This document shows positions 1 through 7,831 of a stretch of DNA of 11,533 nucleotides, piece by piece. A program made the position numbers and the translations under genes. Position 1 is the stretch's first letter; each line of letters starts with the position of its first letter. The stretch covers positions 1-11,533 of the forward strand of contig JAOXYB010052445.1 in assembly GCA_028565635.1 (NCBI GenBank), in the 5' to 3' direction. The notes under the pieces were generated by a model. That model saw only the letters and a list, made by a program, of their open reading frames with translations, did no database searches and was not told the DNA's origin. The stretch is from Phoronis ovalis (lineage: Eukaryota > Phoronida > Phoronidae).

Positions 1-621
1 TGTTTTCATTAAAATGCAGAATCATTTAAAATTTGAATTTTTAAAAATGTATCAGTTAGACTAATACATTTTAACAATTAAGAAATTTTAAATAATTTTG
101 TGTCCAGTTAATTAAATGTATAGTAAATTTACATTATCATGGAAAGGCAGAAAGCTTGCTGTACACAGGTGTTCATAATTTAGCTGCAGTTTTCATATTT
201 TTTTGCTCTTACTTTACTCGCCATTCACGTTTCCTGTGCGCTTTTTAGTAATATTAAGCTTTAGTGCCATTTGCAATTAGTGTTTTTGTTTGTCTAAAAT
301 CGATACAAAGTATCGTAGAACGGATCTGATCGTGAAAACTACAATACTATAATGCTAAGAGTGGGATATTCAGCATGGCGTATCAGTCAAGTTGTACATG
401 GGCATATCTGTGCGAATTCACTTGGATTAGAAAGTAAAAAATATGAATTCATGATCAATACTCAAGAGGTTACTTTCTGAATTATATCAACGTAATGAAT
501 ATTGTCAAAAAAGAGTACAGTATAACTTTAGTGGATTGCGTTGTTCGATCGTGTAACATTTTGTTATGATTAATTTCAGCTCTAAGTTAGCAAAGCGTCT
601 GTCGAAAATTGATTATTTATT
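1..621. other. AT-rich noncoding region, nothing recognised
   Basis: No open frame or repeat that I can support. The only local structure is a small hairpin, CGATAC-AAA-GTATCG (301-315), which could be chance. Confidence 0.6.
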
Positions 622-685
622 GTCGGACTAATGAGATGTCAGACTAGTGGCATGTCGGACTAATGGGATGTCGGACTATCGAGCT
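622..685 (+). repeat. 16-bp minisatellite, 4 copies
   Basis: GTCGGACTAATGAGAT-like units begin at 622, 638, 654 and 670, a strict 16-bp period. The units vary by a few bases and the last is more diverged at its end. It is followed by GACCCC, and no reading frame is kept. It may be the edge of a transposable element. Confidence 0.85.
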
Positions 686-752
686 GACCCCGTTTATATT
701 ATAAGTCTGAAAATTGATGAACTTTTTCTGAAGTAAGGTCACAGTGTAGAAT

Positions 753-828
753 AGGTGGTTAATAGTTAGTACACTAAGTATCCGTAGTTTAGGTGGTTAA
801 CACTTTGTACATTGAGCGTCCGCGTGTT
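753..828 (+). repeat. Degenerate 38-bp tandem duplication
   Basis: AGGTGGTTAA begins at 753 and again at 791. The two 38-bp units match at about 70% of positions (GTAC and GTCCG/ATCCG blocks are shared). No function is evident; it is an old local duplication next to the GC-rich motif at 857. Confidence 0.55.
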
Positions 829-856
829 GCTGTTCCAATGTGAACAGGACATATGC

Positions 857-891
857 AGGGCCGTCAGATACTTTTTCAAAAGGGGGGTGCG
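857..891 (+). repeat. GC-rich repeat motif, copy 1 (GCCGTCAGAT...GGGGGGTGCG)
   Basis: AGGGCCGTCAGAT (857-869), an A/T spacer and GGGGGGTGCG (882-891) recur, with the same two blocks, in the inverted region 4376-4431. Sharing of both blocks suggests a dispersed repeat family, perhaps one end of a transposon. The GC-rich sequence from here to about 975 stands out from its AT-rich surroundings. Confidence 0.45.
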
Positions 892-1119
892 CCATGAAAC
901 GCATGCAAGGGAGGGTCCAGCAAGGGTGTCCCCTTCCGTAATCGGAGTGGGGTTCAGGGCCCGTTTAAGGGCCATTTTATTAAATGAATGTTATACAATG
1001 TATTCTCCATTTTGAGCATAAAATCATCTTTCTAAATTGACTATAAAATCATAATTAAATTAGATAGCCTTTTAGCAAAGGCAGGGTTGCTCATATTGGC
1101 TTTTATGAACGTTACCAAA

Positions 1120-2085
1120 ACTCTAAATCACCTTTCAACATCATTTTTGAATTTTTAAGCAAATAATAGAAATTCATTGCTTGACTTCTATGCTTTCTGA
1201 ATTTTGAGAGTTTGAACTTTGACCTCCAGATGACCTTTTGACATCAAGGTCAACTCCGGACTGTCATATGTCAAAGCACAAACACTATTGGACTAAACAC
1301 TTTGACTTACAGTATGTTTCTTAATTTAAAAGATGGTCAAAAACATTCACCTTTTAATGCCTAAATATTCTAAAAAGTCATCAAAATGACCTTTTCATAA
1401 CCTAATACCATCATTTTGGAATATTTCGAGCAATTTTAAAATTTTGACTTTGACCTCTAAATGACCTTTTGACCCCGAGATCAGCAATGGCTTACCCTGA
1501 GGATGTCAAATCTCAAATATCATTTCCTTAACAATAACTGTAGAAAATTGGAAGATCAATAAATTAATTGAAAAGATGCCAAAAAATAAAAAAAAAACAC
1601 CTTTTAGTACTGAAATATTTTAAAAAGTCATCAAAATTACTTGACACCATCATTTTTGAACATTTTGAGCACTTTTAAAAATTTGACCTTTGACCTCCAA
1701 ATGACCTTTTGACCTCAAGGTCAGCAATGGTATCCGGTACAGATGTCACACATCAAGTACCGTGTCCATAACTGTAACAGTCTTCAAGGTATAGCTTAGT
1801 GAAAATCGGAAGATCAATAAATTAATTGAAAACATGCCAAAAAATAAAAAAAACACCTTTTAGTACTGAAATATTTTAAAAAGTCATCAAAATTACTTGA
1901 CACCATCATTTTTGAACATTTTGAGCACTTTTAAAAATTTGACCTTTGACCTCCAAATGACCTTTTGACCTCAAGGTCAACAATGGCCTACCCTGGGCAT
2001 GTCACACCTGAAGTACCATGTCCCAGTAGTAACCATCTTCGAGATATAGCTTGCTGAAAATTGGAAAAAGAAAAAGAAAGAAATC
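1120..2085 (-). repeat. Tandem array, about 4 copies, period 231-256 bp, with TGACCT-rich core
   Basis: The anchor TTTGAMCTTTGACCTC-like string recurs at 1211, 1442, 1682 and 1938 (spacings 231, 240, 256). Copies three and four are nearly identical over about 170 bp (about 1550-1725 against 1812-1982): they differ by a few substitutions and poly(A) length. The first two are more diverged. Each copy carries several TGACCT half-sites. The array is the core of element A; it probably grew by unequal exchange or replication slippage, with the last duplication recent. Confidence 0.85.
1684..1723 (-). promoter_or_regulatory. Nuclear-receptor-like half-site cluster (DR1, DR2, everted repeat)
   Basis: On the minus strand TGACCTTTGACCT (1684-1696) reads as a perfect DR1, AGGTCA-A-AGGTCA. 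TGACCT at 1702 and 1710 form a DR2, and TGACCT with AGGTCA at 1710-1723 form an everted repeat with 2-nt spacing. TCAAGGTCA (1715-1723) matches the extended ERR/SF-1 half-site. The same arrangement recurs at 1940-1979 and, partly decayed, at 1220-1252 and 1451-1475. The motif matches are direct; receptor binding is untested. Confidence 0.5.
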
Positions 2086-2122
2086 GTACAAAACCAATAG
2101 GCTTGGAGGAACCCTAAATATC

Positions 2123-2882
2123 GTTTTCAAATATTATATAGCGCAAAATGAAAATTCAGTATTGCATGTAATGTAGAAGCCATCAGTATGACATCTTTAA
2201 AAATTAGAATACATTTTGTTGGTCCGATTCTCGTGAATGATACGGGTACAAAAATAAAGGTTCAAGAAACAAATCGAGTGCATCCATACCTAACACAAGT
2301 ATTGCATTTATTTTGATTGCACAATTGTACCAGCACGTAGAAAACAATTCAAACCTACTTATAAATACAAGTATATATACATGTATAATCATTACGAATA
2401 CAGTGTTCTTCAACAACAAGGCAAAGTTTACTTATAAATCTAATCAATGCGAATACGGTGTACATAAAAAAACAGCCCGAGGCGAACTTGAAAGATGATA
2501 TTAAGCTGACAACAGGCCCAAAGTTTTGATCAAGCTCGTGTGATCGGGAAAAAATGCACCAACTTTTAGAATGTGTTAGTCAAAGAATTTTGCTTAATAA
2601 ATAGGAAAATGAGGCATCAAAATAATTATATTGGTATCACCTGTGTAATTCTAAACTTTCCTGCTTCATGCATGTCATTATTTAACTTTACAGTGCTATT
2701 ATTTTACCCCTGCTGATATCAAAAATGCTATAATGATATTTCAATTTTTGGAAACACAACTGTACTGCCCATTTAATAGTGTTATAGTTTTAAGTTTTAA
2801 TTTTTGCTATGTTAGTTTTGAATCATATTTTGGTGAAATAAATATTTTTTATAGTTTATTGTTATGAAGGTAGATGTAACTA
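2123..2882. other. AT-rich spacer between the two Helentron-like elements
   Basis: No gene is seen; the short frames have biased AT-rich composition and no motifs. A weak local duplication (CTTATAAAT... followed by GAATACRGTG) appears near 2356-2405 and again near 2430-2462. Confidence 0.55.
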
Positions 2883-3550
2883 TATAGCCTTTTAGCAAAG
2901 GCATAGGATTACTGCAATTTTCCCTTTTACAGTTTGAAGAAATTCACATGTAAGTATCATCTCGAGAAGATACGGAACATTAATGGATGGATTTATTCAG
3001 ACTGTGGTATATGTGTGAATGTCTTAATTTTCTGTAATCAAGTTATGGTTAAACGCTAACATGTCTGGAAAATGTATTGACCTTCTAAATGTTAATGGCA
3101 ATACTAAACCAGTAAATAAATTAAATAACAATAAATCATTATGATAATAGGAATTTTAATAAAATAACTGTAAACTTTTTTGGTTTCTTTTAACCTCTAA
3201 ATGCCTCAATACTTTTGAATTACCTCTAAATGACATGAGAGCCCCATTTTTGAAAAATTCAGACAGTTAGGAGATTTTGACCTCTTGACCTCCAGATGAC
3301 CTAATAATCTCAAGTTCAACTATCCCCAGCCTGGGGATGTCGTACCTCAAACTTCAAGCCTGTATGACCAACCGTTTTTTAGTTTAGACATATTTCCTCC
3401 ACATATAAATTGAAAGATGCCAAAGATTCCTTTTGGCACCTAGATAGCCTCAAAGGTCATCAACATTGAAAAAAGAAACAAAGAAACAAGAAAGAAAGAA
3501 CATAAGAAAGAAAACGTACAAACCTTAAAGAGCAGCAATCCTAAATATCA
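2883..3550 (-). mobile_element. Putative non-autonomous Helentron (HINE/pearl-like) element B
   Basis: It starts with the same 16-nt hairpin as element A (2887-2902). Its subterminal repeats are AGGATTACTGC (2905-2915) and the inverted GCAGCAATCCT (3532-3542; 10 of 11). It has a GAAA-rich tract at 3465-3515 and the same right end, CGTACAAA then CCTAAATATC. The core keeps one degenerate copy of the TGACCT-rich repeat (about 3270-3310) where element A has a four-copy array. Same orientation as A, about 760 bp away. The two share ends but differ in core, as expected of members of one family. Confidence 0.6.
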
Positions 3551-4041
3551 TACACATTTGGTGATTTGAGTGATATTCAGAAAGTCGGTGAAAAGCATCT
3601 TTTTTATTCTTTCATTCTTTTTTACTAGGTTTATTTCAAATAAAATTCAAATGCATGTTAGAAGTAAATACGTCGGTACTGAGTAGTGTGATACTACTTT
3701 TAACTTACATTTAATCTATTTTCTGTAAATAATATAACCTAAGAACATCCCATAATTTAGCAGAGCCCAATATGGCGGCCATCTCGGATTTGTCCAGGTA
3801 CAAAATTTGGTATCTTAAAAATTTCAAGCAAAATTAAAAGATTTCCTAATTCGAATTCCAGTTTACTTAAACAAATTTAATAATCAAGAATACTACTAGT
3901 GTGTATCAGAATATAACCATTATCAGTGAAATACAGCCGTTATTAAATTTGTTAATGCTTATCTCGAAAATGCTATAATTCACATGCAAAAACTGCAAAC
4001 AATGCATGTCAAAGTACTCTTGTGAAATTGTATTAATGTCA
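3551..4041. other. AT-rich noncoding region holding only the YY1-like site
   Basis: No coding signal; a T-rich tract is present near 3600-3630. Nothing else recognised. Confidence 0.55.
3769..3784. promoter_or_regulatory. Palindromic YY1-like site
   Basis: AATATGGCGGC (3769-3779) matches the AAnATGGCGGC YY1 consensus. ATGGC-G-GCCAT is a perfect inverted repeat, so both strands carry a CCAT core. It is isolated in AT-rich noncoding DNA with no gene nearby, so use is unproven. Confidence 0.35.
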
Positions 4042-4076
4042 AGGATATATAAAACTCTATGAGTTTTATAAATCCT
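4042..4076. repeat. Palindromic hairpin, family copy 1
   Basis: AGGATATATAAAACTC (4042-4057), a 3-nt loop and GAGTTTTATAAATCCT (4061-4076) pair in 15 of 16 positions. The same arm sequence recurs at 6004-6044, so this is a member of a dispersed palindrome family rather than a chance inverted repeat in AT-rich DNA. Confidence 0.75.
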
Positions 4077-4116
4077 AGTTTCAAATTTGGAAAGTGCCTT
4101 TTGAAAAACCAAACTT

Positions 4117-4320
4117 TTATGAAATGTTAAATTTGCAGTAAAGATGAGAAATGGCATCTAAGCTTTGAAGCTCCATATTTCGTTGGTGCATTTGGGGGAA
4201 TCGTGTTATTATTTTGTCTATGTCATGTTTGAAATCATAATGTATATGTATGTGGGCAAGAGAGGCTAATCGTTCCATACCCATGGTGGCTCTTGTGTTA
4301 ATTATGTAACCTTCTGCCAC
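4117..4320 (-). pseudogene. hAT-type transposase remnant, C-terminal dimerisation region
   Basis: The minus-strand frame encodes 67 residues ending in a normal stop. Residues 12-51 read TMGMERLASLAHIHIH, then D-x-x-x-DIDKII-x-RF, then H-x-R-x-MEL. This follows the pattern of the C-terminal dimerisation region of hAT transposases and ZMYM1-like domesticated relatives: T-M-x-x-ERL-x-x-LA-x-x-x-IH, ID-x-x-x-II/V-x-x-F, RRM-x-L. A TAA stop lies just before residue 1, and the expected upstream CERSFSALRR-like segment is absent from all three frames, so the fragment is truncated or broken at its N-terminal side near the GC-rich repeat. The apparent start is a GTG and not a real start. The call is from memory of the family pattern, not a search. 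Confidence 0.65.
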
Positions 4321-4375
4321 TTAACTATACACCCGATTCCGTGATTAGGGCGTAAAAATGTTCCTGTTATTTAAA

Positions 4376-4431
4376 AAGGGGGGTGCGTTCGCACCCAAAG
4401 CACCCCCCCTCCCCCCATCTGACGGGCCTAA
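4376..4431 (-). repeat. GC-rich hairpin repeat, copy 2
   Basis: GGGTGCG-TT-CGCACCC (4381-4396) is a perfect 7-bp stem. GGGGGGTGC (4378-4386) can instead pair with GCACCCCCC (4400-4408), giving two competing hairpins. The minus strand of 4419-4430 reads AGGCCCGTCAGAT-like, matching copy 1 at 857. A run of G on the minus strand could also form a G-quadruplex. It sits directly upstream of the truncated hAT fragment. Confidence 0.5.
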
Positions 4432-5665
4432 TCTGGAATCGTAAATAATGGTGTCCACCATATGGCGTGAATCATTTTACGTTACATTTGTACGCAAACT
4501 TTCACGACTATTCTTTTTAGATACTTTCTCGGTTTGATTACTAGTATTTGAAATGTTAAGAGGTCGGTATGTATCAAAGAACCGTGTCTATCAGTGTCTG
4601 ATTATAAGCAAAGATTGTGTTTGCTCTATCTTAATATAAGCGTGTAAGCGGACATTGAGGATGACAATACCATTCAGCATACATGTTTGGGTTTACATCA
4701 TCCCCAGACATCATCACTAACACTTTTTGTACTTTTGAACGTTTAAAAAAGAAATGATATTCCATCCAGTCTTTTTTTGGTGACTTCGCGAAAATAAGGT
4801 TAACTTTCCTTAACTTTAGAATTATCCTCAAACAAAAGCGGTTGTTACCCTATTTCTTTTAGTCCAGATAAATGAGATCGTGGTAAATATTCACTTTGGC
4901 TTTACTAAAATATACCGGTAATAATTTTTCTCGGCAATAGCTTATCAGATATGTAGTTCAAAAAATTGTGACACAGACTGTAGCTGTGATACATAAAAAT
5001 AGCTCGATAAATCAAGTATATGACGATAAGATAAACAGGCGGTAAGAACCGGGGGTAAAAACGCCCTCAGTGACAAGAAGCAAGGTTTTATCCCAATAAG
5101 GACTGCATAAACTGAACAAGAGAAACTACGTGTACATCTCAGGTATGACAGCTTCAACGTTATCCGGAACGCATCGATTTTTTTTCAAAAATTGAGAATA
5201 TTACGTTTGTTTAGATTAATTGACTGTGACCAATCTGTGATTATATCGGTGCATTTATAATTCAAATATCAATAATAGATTTTTTGGGTTTTAGTTCCGG
5301 CGAGAGCTAGCCACATCTACCGCTTTGTTAAACATATATTCAGATACTTATAAAAAAGATACCGGAGTTTGCGAAAACAAGATTTACCCAATTGGGCGAA
5401 TTATCGGATGATTCCGAAAGAACGCTCCGGATGAAACTTTTAGTGCTACTTATTCATAACAATCAAAGAGACAAATATTTTAGAAACACCCGTATCTTTT
5501 TATTATCTTTTCAGTATTTTCGTTTTATTTTCACCTTTGCCGGTTTCGCATTGCTTATCCATTATTTTTGATTGTACATATAGAAAGTTGATTAACGCTT
5601 CTTGAAACGGATAGAATGCAATAGGATCATGTTGATTGTTTGACTATAAATAGTTTATTTTACAA
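4432..5665. other. 1.2-kb noncoding region, nothing recognised
   Basis: The minus-strand frames of 66-70 codons here (4631-4831, 4945-5157) have no recognisable motif or family resemblance. No repeats or terminal inverted repeats were noticed, and there is no sign of an upstream part of the hAT transposase. Confidence 0.55.
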
Positions 5666-5921
5666 CTAGCGAAAGAAAGGTTATACCGTCTTGCACAGTA
5701 ATTTGGTAACTTTATTTTATGGTCGAGAAGTGTGTGTGGCTTTTTTCTGCTATTACATAATGATCCACAGCTATCATTATAATAAATCTTATACATAAAG
5801 AGTTATTTTAATTTCCAAGCTTGGGCACAATATATGGTACCTGCCATCCCTCAAGCCGTAATCCGACTAACTGATAGCTAATAAAATATCGGAAACCACC
5901 TTATAGCCTTTCTTTCGCTAG
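5666..5921. mobile_element. 256-bp MITE candidate with 20-bp terminal inverted repeats
   Basis: CTAGCGAAAGAAAGGTTATA (5666-5685) and TATAGCCTTTCTTTCGCTAG (5902-5921) are inverted repeats matching at 19 of 20 positions. The interior is AT-rich without an open frame. The size and terminal repeats fit a miniature inverted-repeat element. I see no clear target-site duplication; both ends finish in the palindrome CTAG, which could be the target or part of the end. Confidence 0.55.
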
Positions 5922-6003
5922 CTCAGTCTGACATTTACAAATTCCTCAGCCTCTAATCAGTTTAGACCCCACGGTGAGAACATTCTGATATGCTTCTGCA
6001 TTG

Positions 6004-6044
6004 CTAGGATATATAAAACTCTAATTAGAGTTTATATATCCTAG
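6004..6044. repeat. Palindromic hairpin, family copy 2
   Basis: The left arm 6004-6024 (CTAGGATATATAAAACTCTAA) ... right arm 6025-6044 pair along their whole length with a single one-base bulge and no loop. The arms match copy 1 at 4042-4076, and both are followed by CTAGTT plus loosely similar flank. It may be the centre or joined ends of a fold-back element. Confidence 0.8.
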
Positions 6045-6287
6045 TTACACTTGACATTGATATAAACAACTGTAAATGCCCACTGCATTTGGGTCTGATA
6101 ATTTGCACATGAAATTCGCAATTTACCACTGAAAATCCATAACTAAATAGATATGATTTAAACTTGATGCCTTTTTGTCACATAATCCAGATGGTGCATG
6201 TTTTTTCTACTGCTACACAATAAAAAGTGTACTAATTTCAAGAAATTATGTTTTTGTTGTAAATTTATGATGCCAAAGTCCGTTGCA

Positions 6288-6531
6288 TATGGAAAGCCAT
6301 CTGCTTCAAAATTTTAATTTATAACACGTATAAAATGATTTATTACGCGTAATAATAAATATATTTTACGCATAATTACGTATTTTACGCATAACCAATT
6401 AGAGAACAAGAATCAGCAAATGTGGTTCATTATTATTACGCGTAATAATTCGATTTATTACTCGTTATAATTCAATTTATTGCCGCGTTTAATTTTTCGA
6501 TTTATAATAAATCAACCAATAAGAAAGCAGC
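6288..6531 (+). repeat. Left terminal inverted repeat
   Basis: Left arm of the 1.7-kb element. Compared with the right arm it has an extra internal duplication: TATTTTACGCATAA occurs at 6362-6375 and 6381-6394 (19-bp period). The arm ends near the AACCAAT-AAGAAAGC block, directly next to the nested element. Confidence 0.65.
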
Positions 6532-6533
6532 AA

Positions 6534-6871
6534 CCCCGGGGGGCGGTCAGTATCAAAGTGGGTACCCATGTTCCAACATGGCTTTTCAAAAAAGCCCCCA
6601 ACGAAGTGAAATTTTGCAAAAAATACACCTCTAAGGAAGTGAGTGTTTTGAAAAAATATACCCCTAAGGAGGTGACTTTTGGGGGAAAAACACCCCTAAC
6701 GAAGTGTAATACCTCCAAAAAAAACAACCTTTTCGTGATTTTAGCTAAAAAAACAGACCCTAAGCGCGTAACGTGCGTTACGCTCAGGCGGTTCGAAAAA
6801 CATATACCCTTTCACGCGAAATTTTGTTGGAACATGCGTATCCACTTTTATATTGACTGCCCCCCCTGGGG
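6534..6871. mobile_element. Nested 338-bp inverted-repeat element with internal 32-34 bp minisatellite
   Basis: The ends are inverted repeats of about 45 bp (6534-6577 and 6826-6871). An ungapped 33-bp part matches at 28 positions, with short G/C-run indels outside it. Inside, units beginning ACCYCTAAGGAAGTG-like recur about every 32-34 bp from about 6594 to 6735, then decay. The GC-rich ends contrast with the AT-rich host element. It was apparently inserted just inside the left repeat of the 1.7-kb element, so it is the younger of the two. Non-coding: frames through it are read-through of repeats. Confidence 0.65.
6594..6735 (+). repeat. 32-34 bp minisatellite inside the nested element
   Basis: About four units of the form C-C-C-C-T-A-A-G-GAAGTG followed by an A-rich tail. 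The unit length drifts (33, 32, 34), and further decayed units may extend to about 6775. On the plus strand it gives KKYTSKEV / KKYTPKEV-type peptide repeats, a by-product of the DNA repeat. Confidence 0.7.
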
Positions 6872-7831
6872 CAGGAACTAATGGCAGTTCGAGTCTCCCA
6901 GGTCTGAAATCTGTACGAGTTCCTGGCAACTTGTGCGAGTCTACGAAAATGACTGTTCGAGTAGCAGGTATTTCAGTGCGATACCCGGAAAAGCTATGGT
7001 TCGAATGGTAGGAAACAGGAGGTAAGCCAGAAGCTTTACAAGATATTTTATGTTCTAATTCGTCCCTCAAACGAACATAAAATATTTACCATTAAAACAC
7101 TTCGCAACTTAATAGGACTCGTTTGCAGCAACGTTTATTTTTCAACGTTTCAACTATTACACTGTCCAAACCTTAAGCGAAATGACATTAATGCATTTAC
7201 TGTAGTACTAATTTAAGTTGGATCTTGAGTGCTGTTCTGCAATACTTTTATTAATATCTAAATTAAATTCTCGTTTTCTGAATCTGACGACATGACTGCT
7301 CTGTTCCCTTTGTACTCTTTATATATACCTGCTAGACCTCTCGCGAGACGCTATAACCAGTTGTTCGTGTACCAATAATAATATATTTAAAATGATATTT
7401 AGACAAGGGCTCGAAACATCCTGGATATGTATTTCAATTAATGTTTAACACAATTCCAATTTTAATGTTTGCATTTATTGTGCATTAAAGGCCATATTTT
7501 ATATTTTTGCGCATTATTTTGCCGGAGCAGGTATTGTAACAGTTGCCTGTACCGGTACCCTATACAAACGTCACGTGTAAAGTTTTAGTTTTCCGAGTCC
7601 GGTATTTCTGCTGTTTCGTTGACTATATGGTATTAAATCTGTATATGCCAGTTTAAATTAGTATCATTATAGTTTAGTTTGATATTCATATTGATATTAA
7701 TTCATGCATATAGATGACATGCCATTATAAAGTATAAACTATTAAATAAAGCAAGTCCACACTGAATATACAGTATAAATTGTGGGACAGATTATGAAAG
7801 ATTGATCAATTTATTACGTGTATTAATTTTC
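6872..7831. other. Interior of the 1.7-kb element, noncoding
   Basis: 6887-7006 holds a loose series of GTNCGAGT-like 8-mers at 20-26 bp spacing (6887, 6913, 6933, 6955, 6976, 6999), probably a decayed minisatellite. The remainder is AT-rich with no frame that looks like a transposase. Confidence 0.5.
7043..7085. repeat. 13-bp perfect inverted repeat (hairpin)
   Basis: ATATTTTATGTTC (7043-7055) and GAACATAAAATAT (7073-7085) are exact inverted copies with a 17-nt loop, inside the 1.7-kb element. No U-run terminator context applies in a eukaryote; role unknown. Confidence 0.65.

Larger units (their letters stand above)
1065..2122 (-). mobile_element. Putative non-autonomous Helentron (HINE/pearl-like) element A
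   Basis: The left end has a 6-bp-stem hairpin, GCCTTT-TAGC-AAAGGC (1067-1082). It is followed by AGGGTTGCTC (1083-1092), whose inverted counterpart GAGGAACCCT lies at 2106-2115 (9 of 10). Between them is a tandem array with a period of about 240 bp and a short GAAA-rich tract near 2065-2085; the right end reads CCTAAATATC. A hairpin at one end, subterminal inverted repeats and a central tandem array are the layout known for Helentron-associated elements, and in that convention the element runs right to left. No coding capacity. Exact ends and the insertion site are not established. Confidence 0.6.

Noticed and set aside
622-685. CRISPR-like array
   Set aside because: The units are 16 bp with no spacers, in a eukaryotic context; it is a plain minisatellite.
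766-1015. Overlapping short frames on both strands
   Set aside because: Both cross a tandem repeat and a GC-rich repeat; mutual shadowing and no motifs.
3906-4157. 83-codon minus-strand frame next to the hAT fragment
   Set aside because: It starts inside the hAT fragment in another frame, continues past its stop and through the palindrome, and has no family resemblance.
4631-5157. Minus-strand frames of 66 and 70 codons
   Set aside because: No initiator context, domain or composition that separates them from chance open frames.
6480-6881. 133-codon plus-strand frame with KKYT-KEV peptide repeats
   Set aside because: It runs through the inverted ends and minisatellite of the nested element; the peptide repeat is a by-product of the 32-34 bp DNA repeat, whose unit length drifts out of frame.
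6998-7008. tRNA-like B box (GGTTCGAATGG), possible tRNA-derived SINE
   Set aside because: The last two positions do not fit the B box, there is no convincing A box at the right distance, and no cloverleaf can be drawn.
6741-7070. 109-codon minus-strand frame
   Set aside because: Its middle part is the right inverted end of the nested element (the same GAV-IKV-THVPT peptide as the opposite frame), and the rest is a decayed repeat. No protein family is seen.
7549-7558. GTACCGGTAC palindrome
   Set aside because: A ten-base palindrome is expected by chance in a window of this size and nothing around it adds support.
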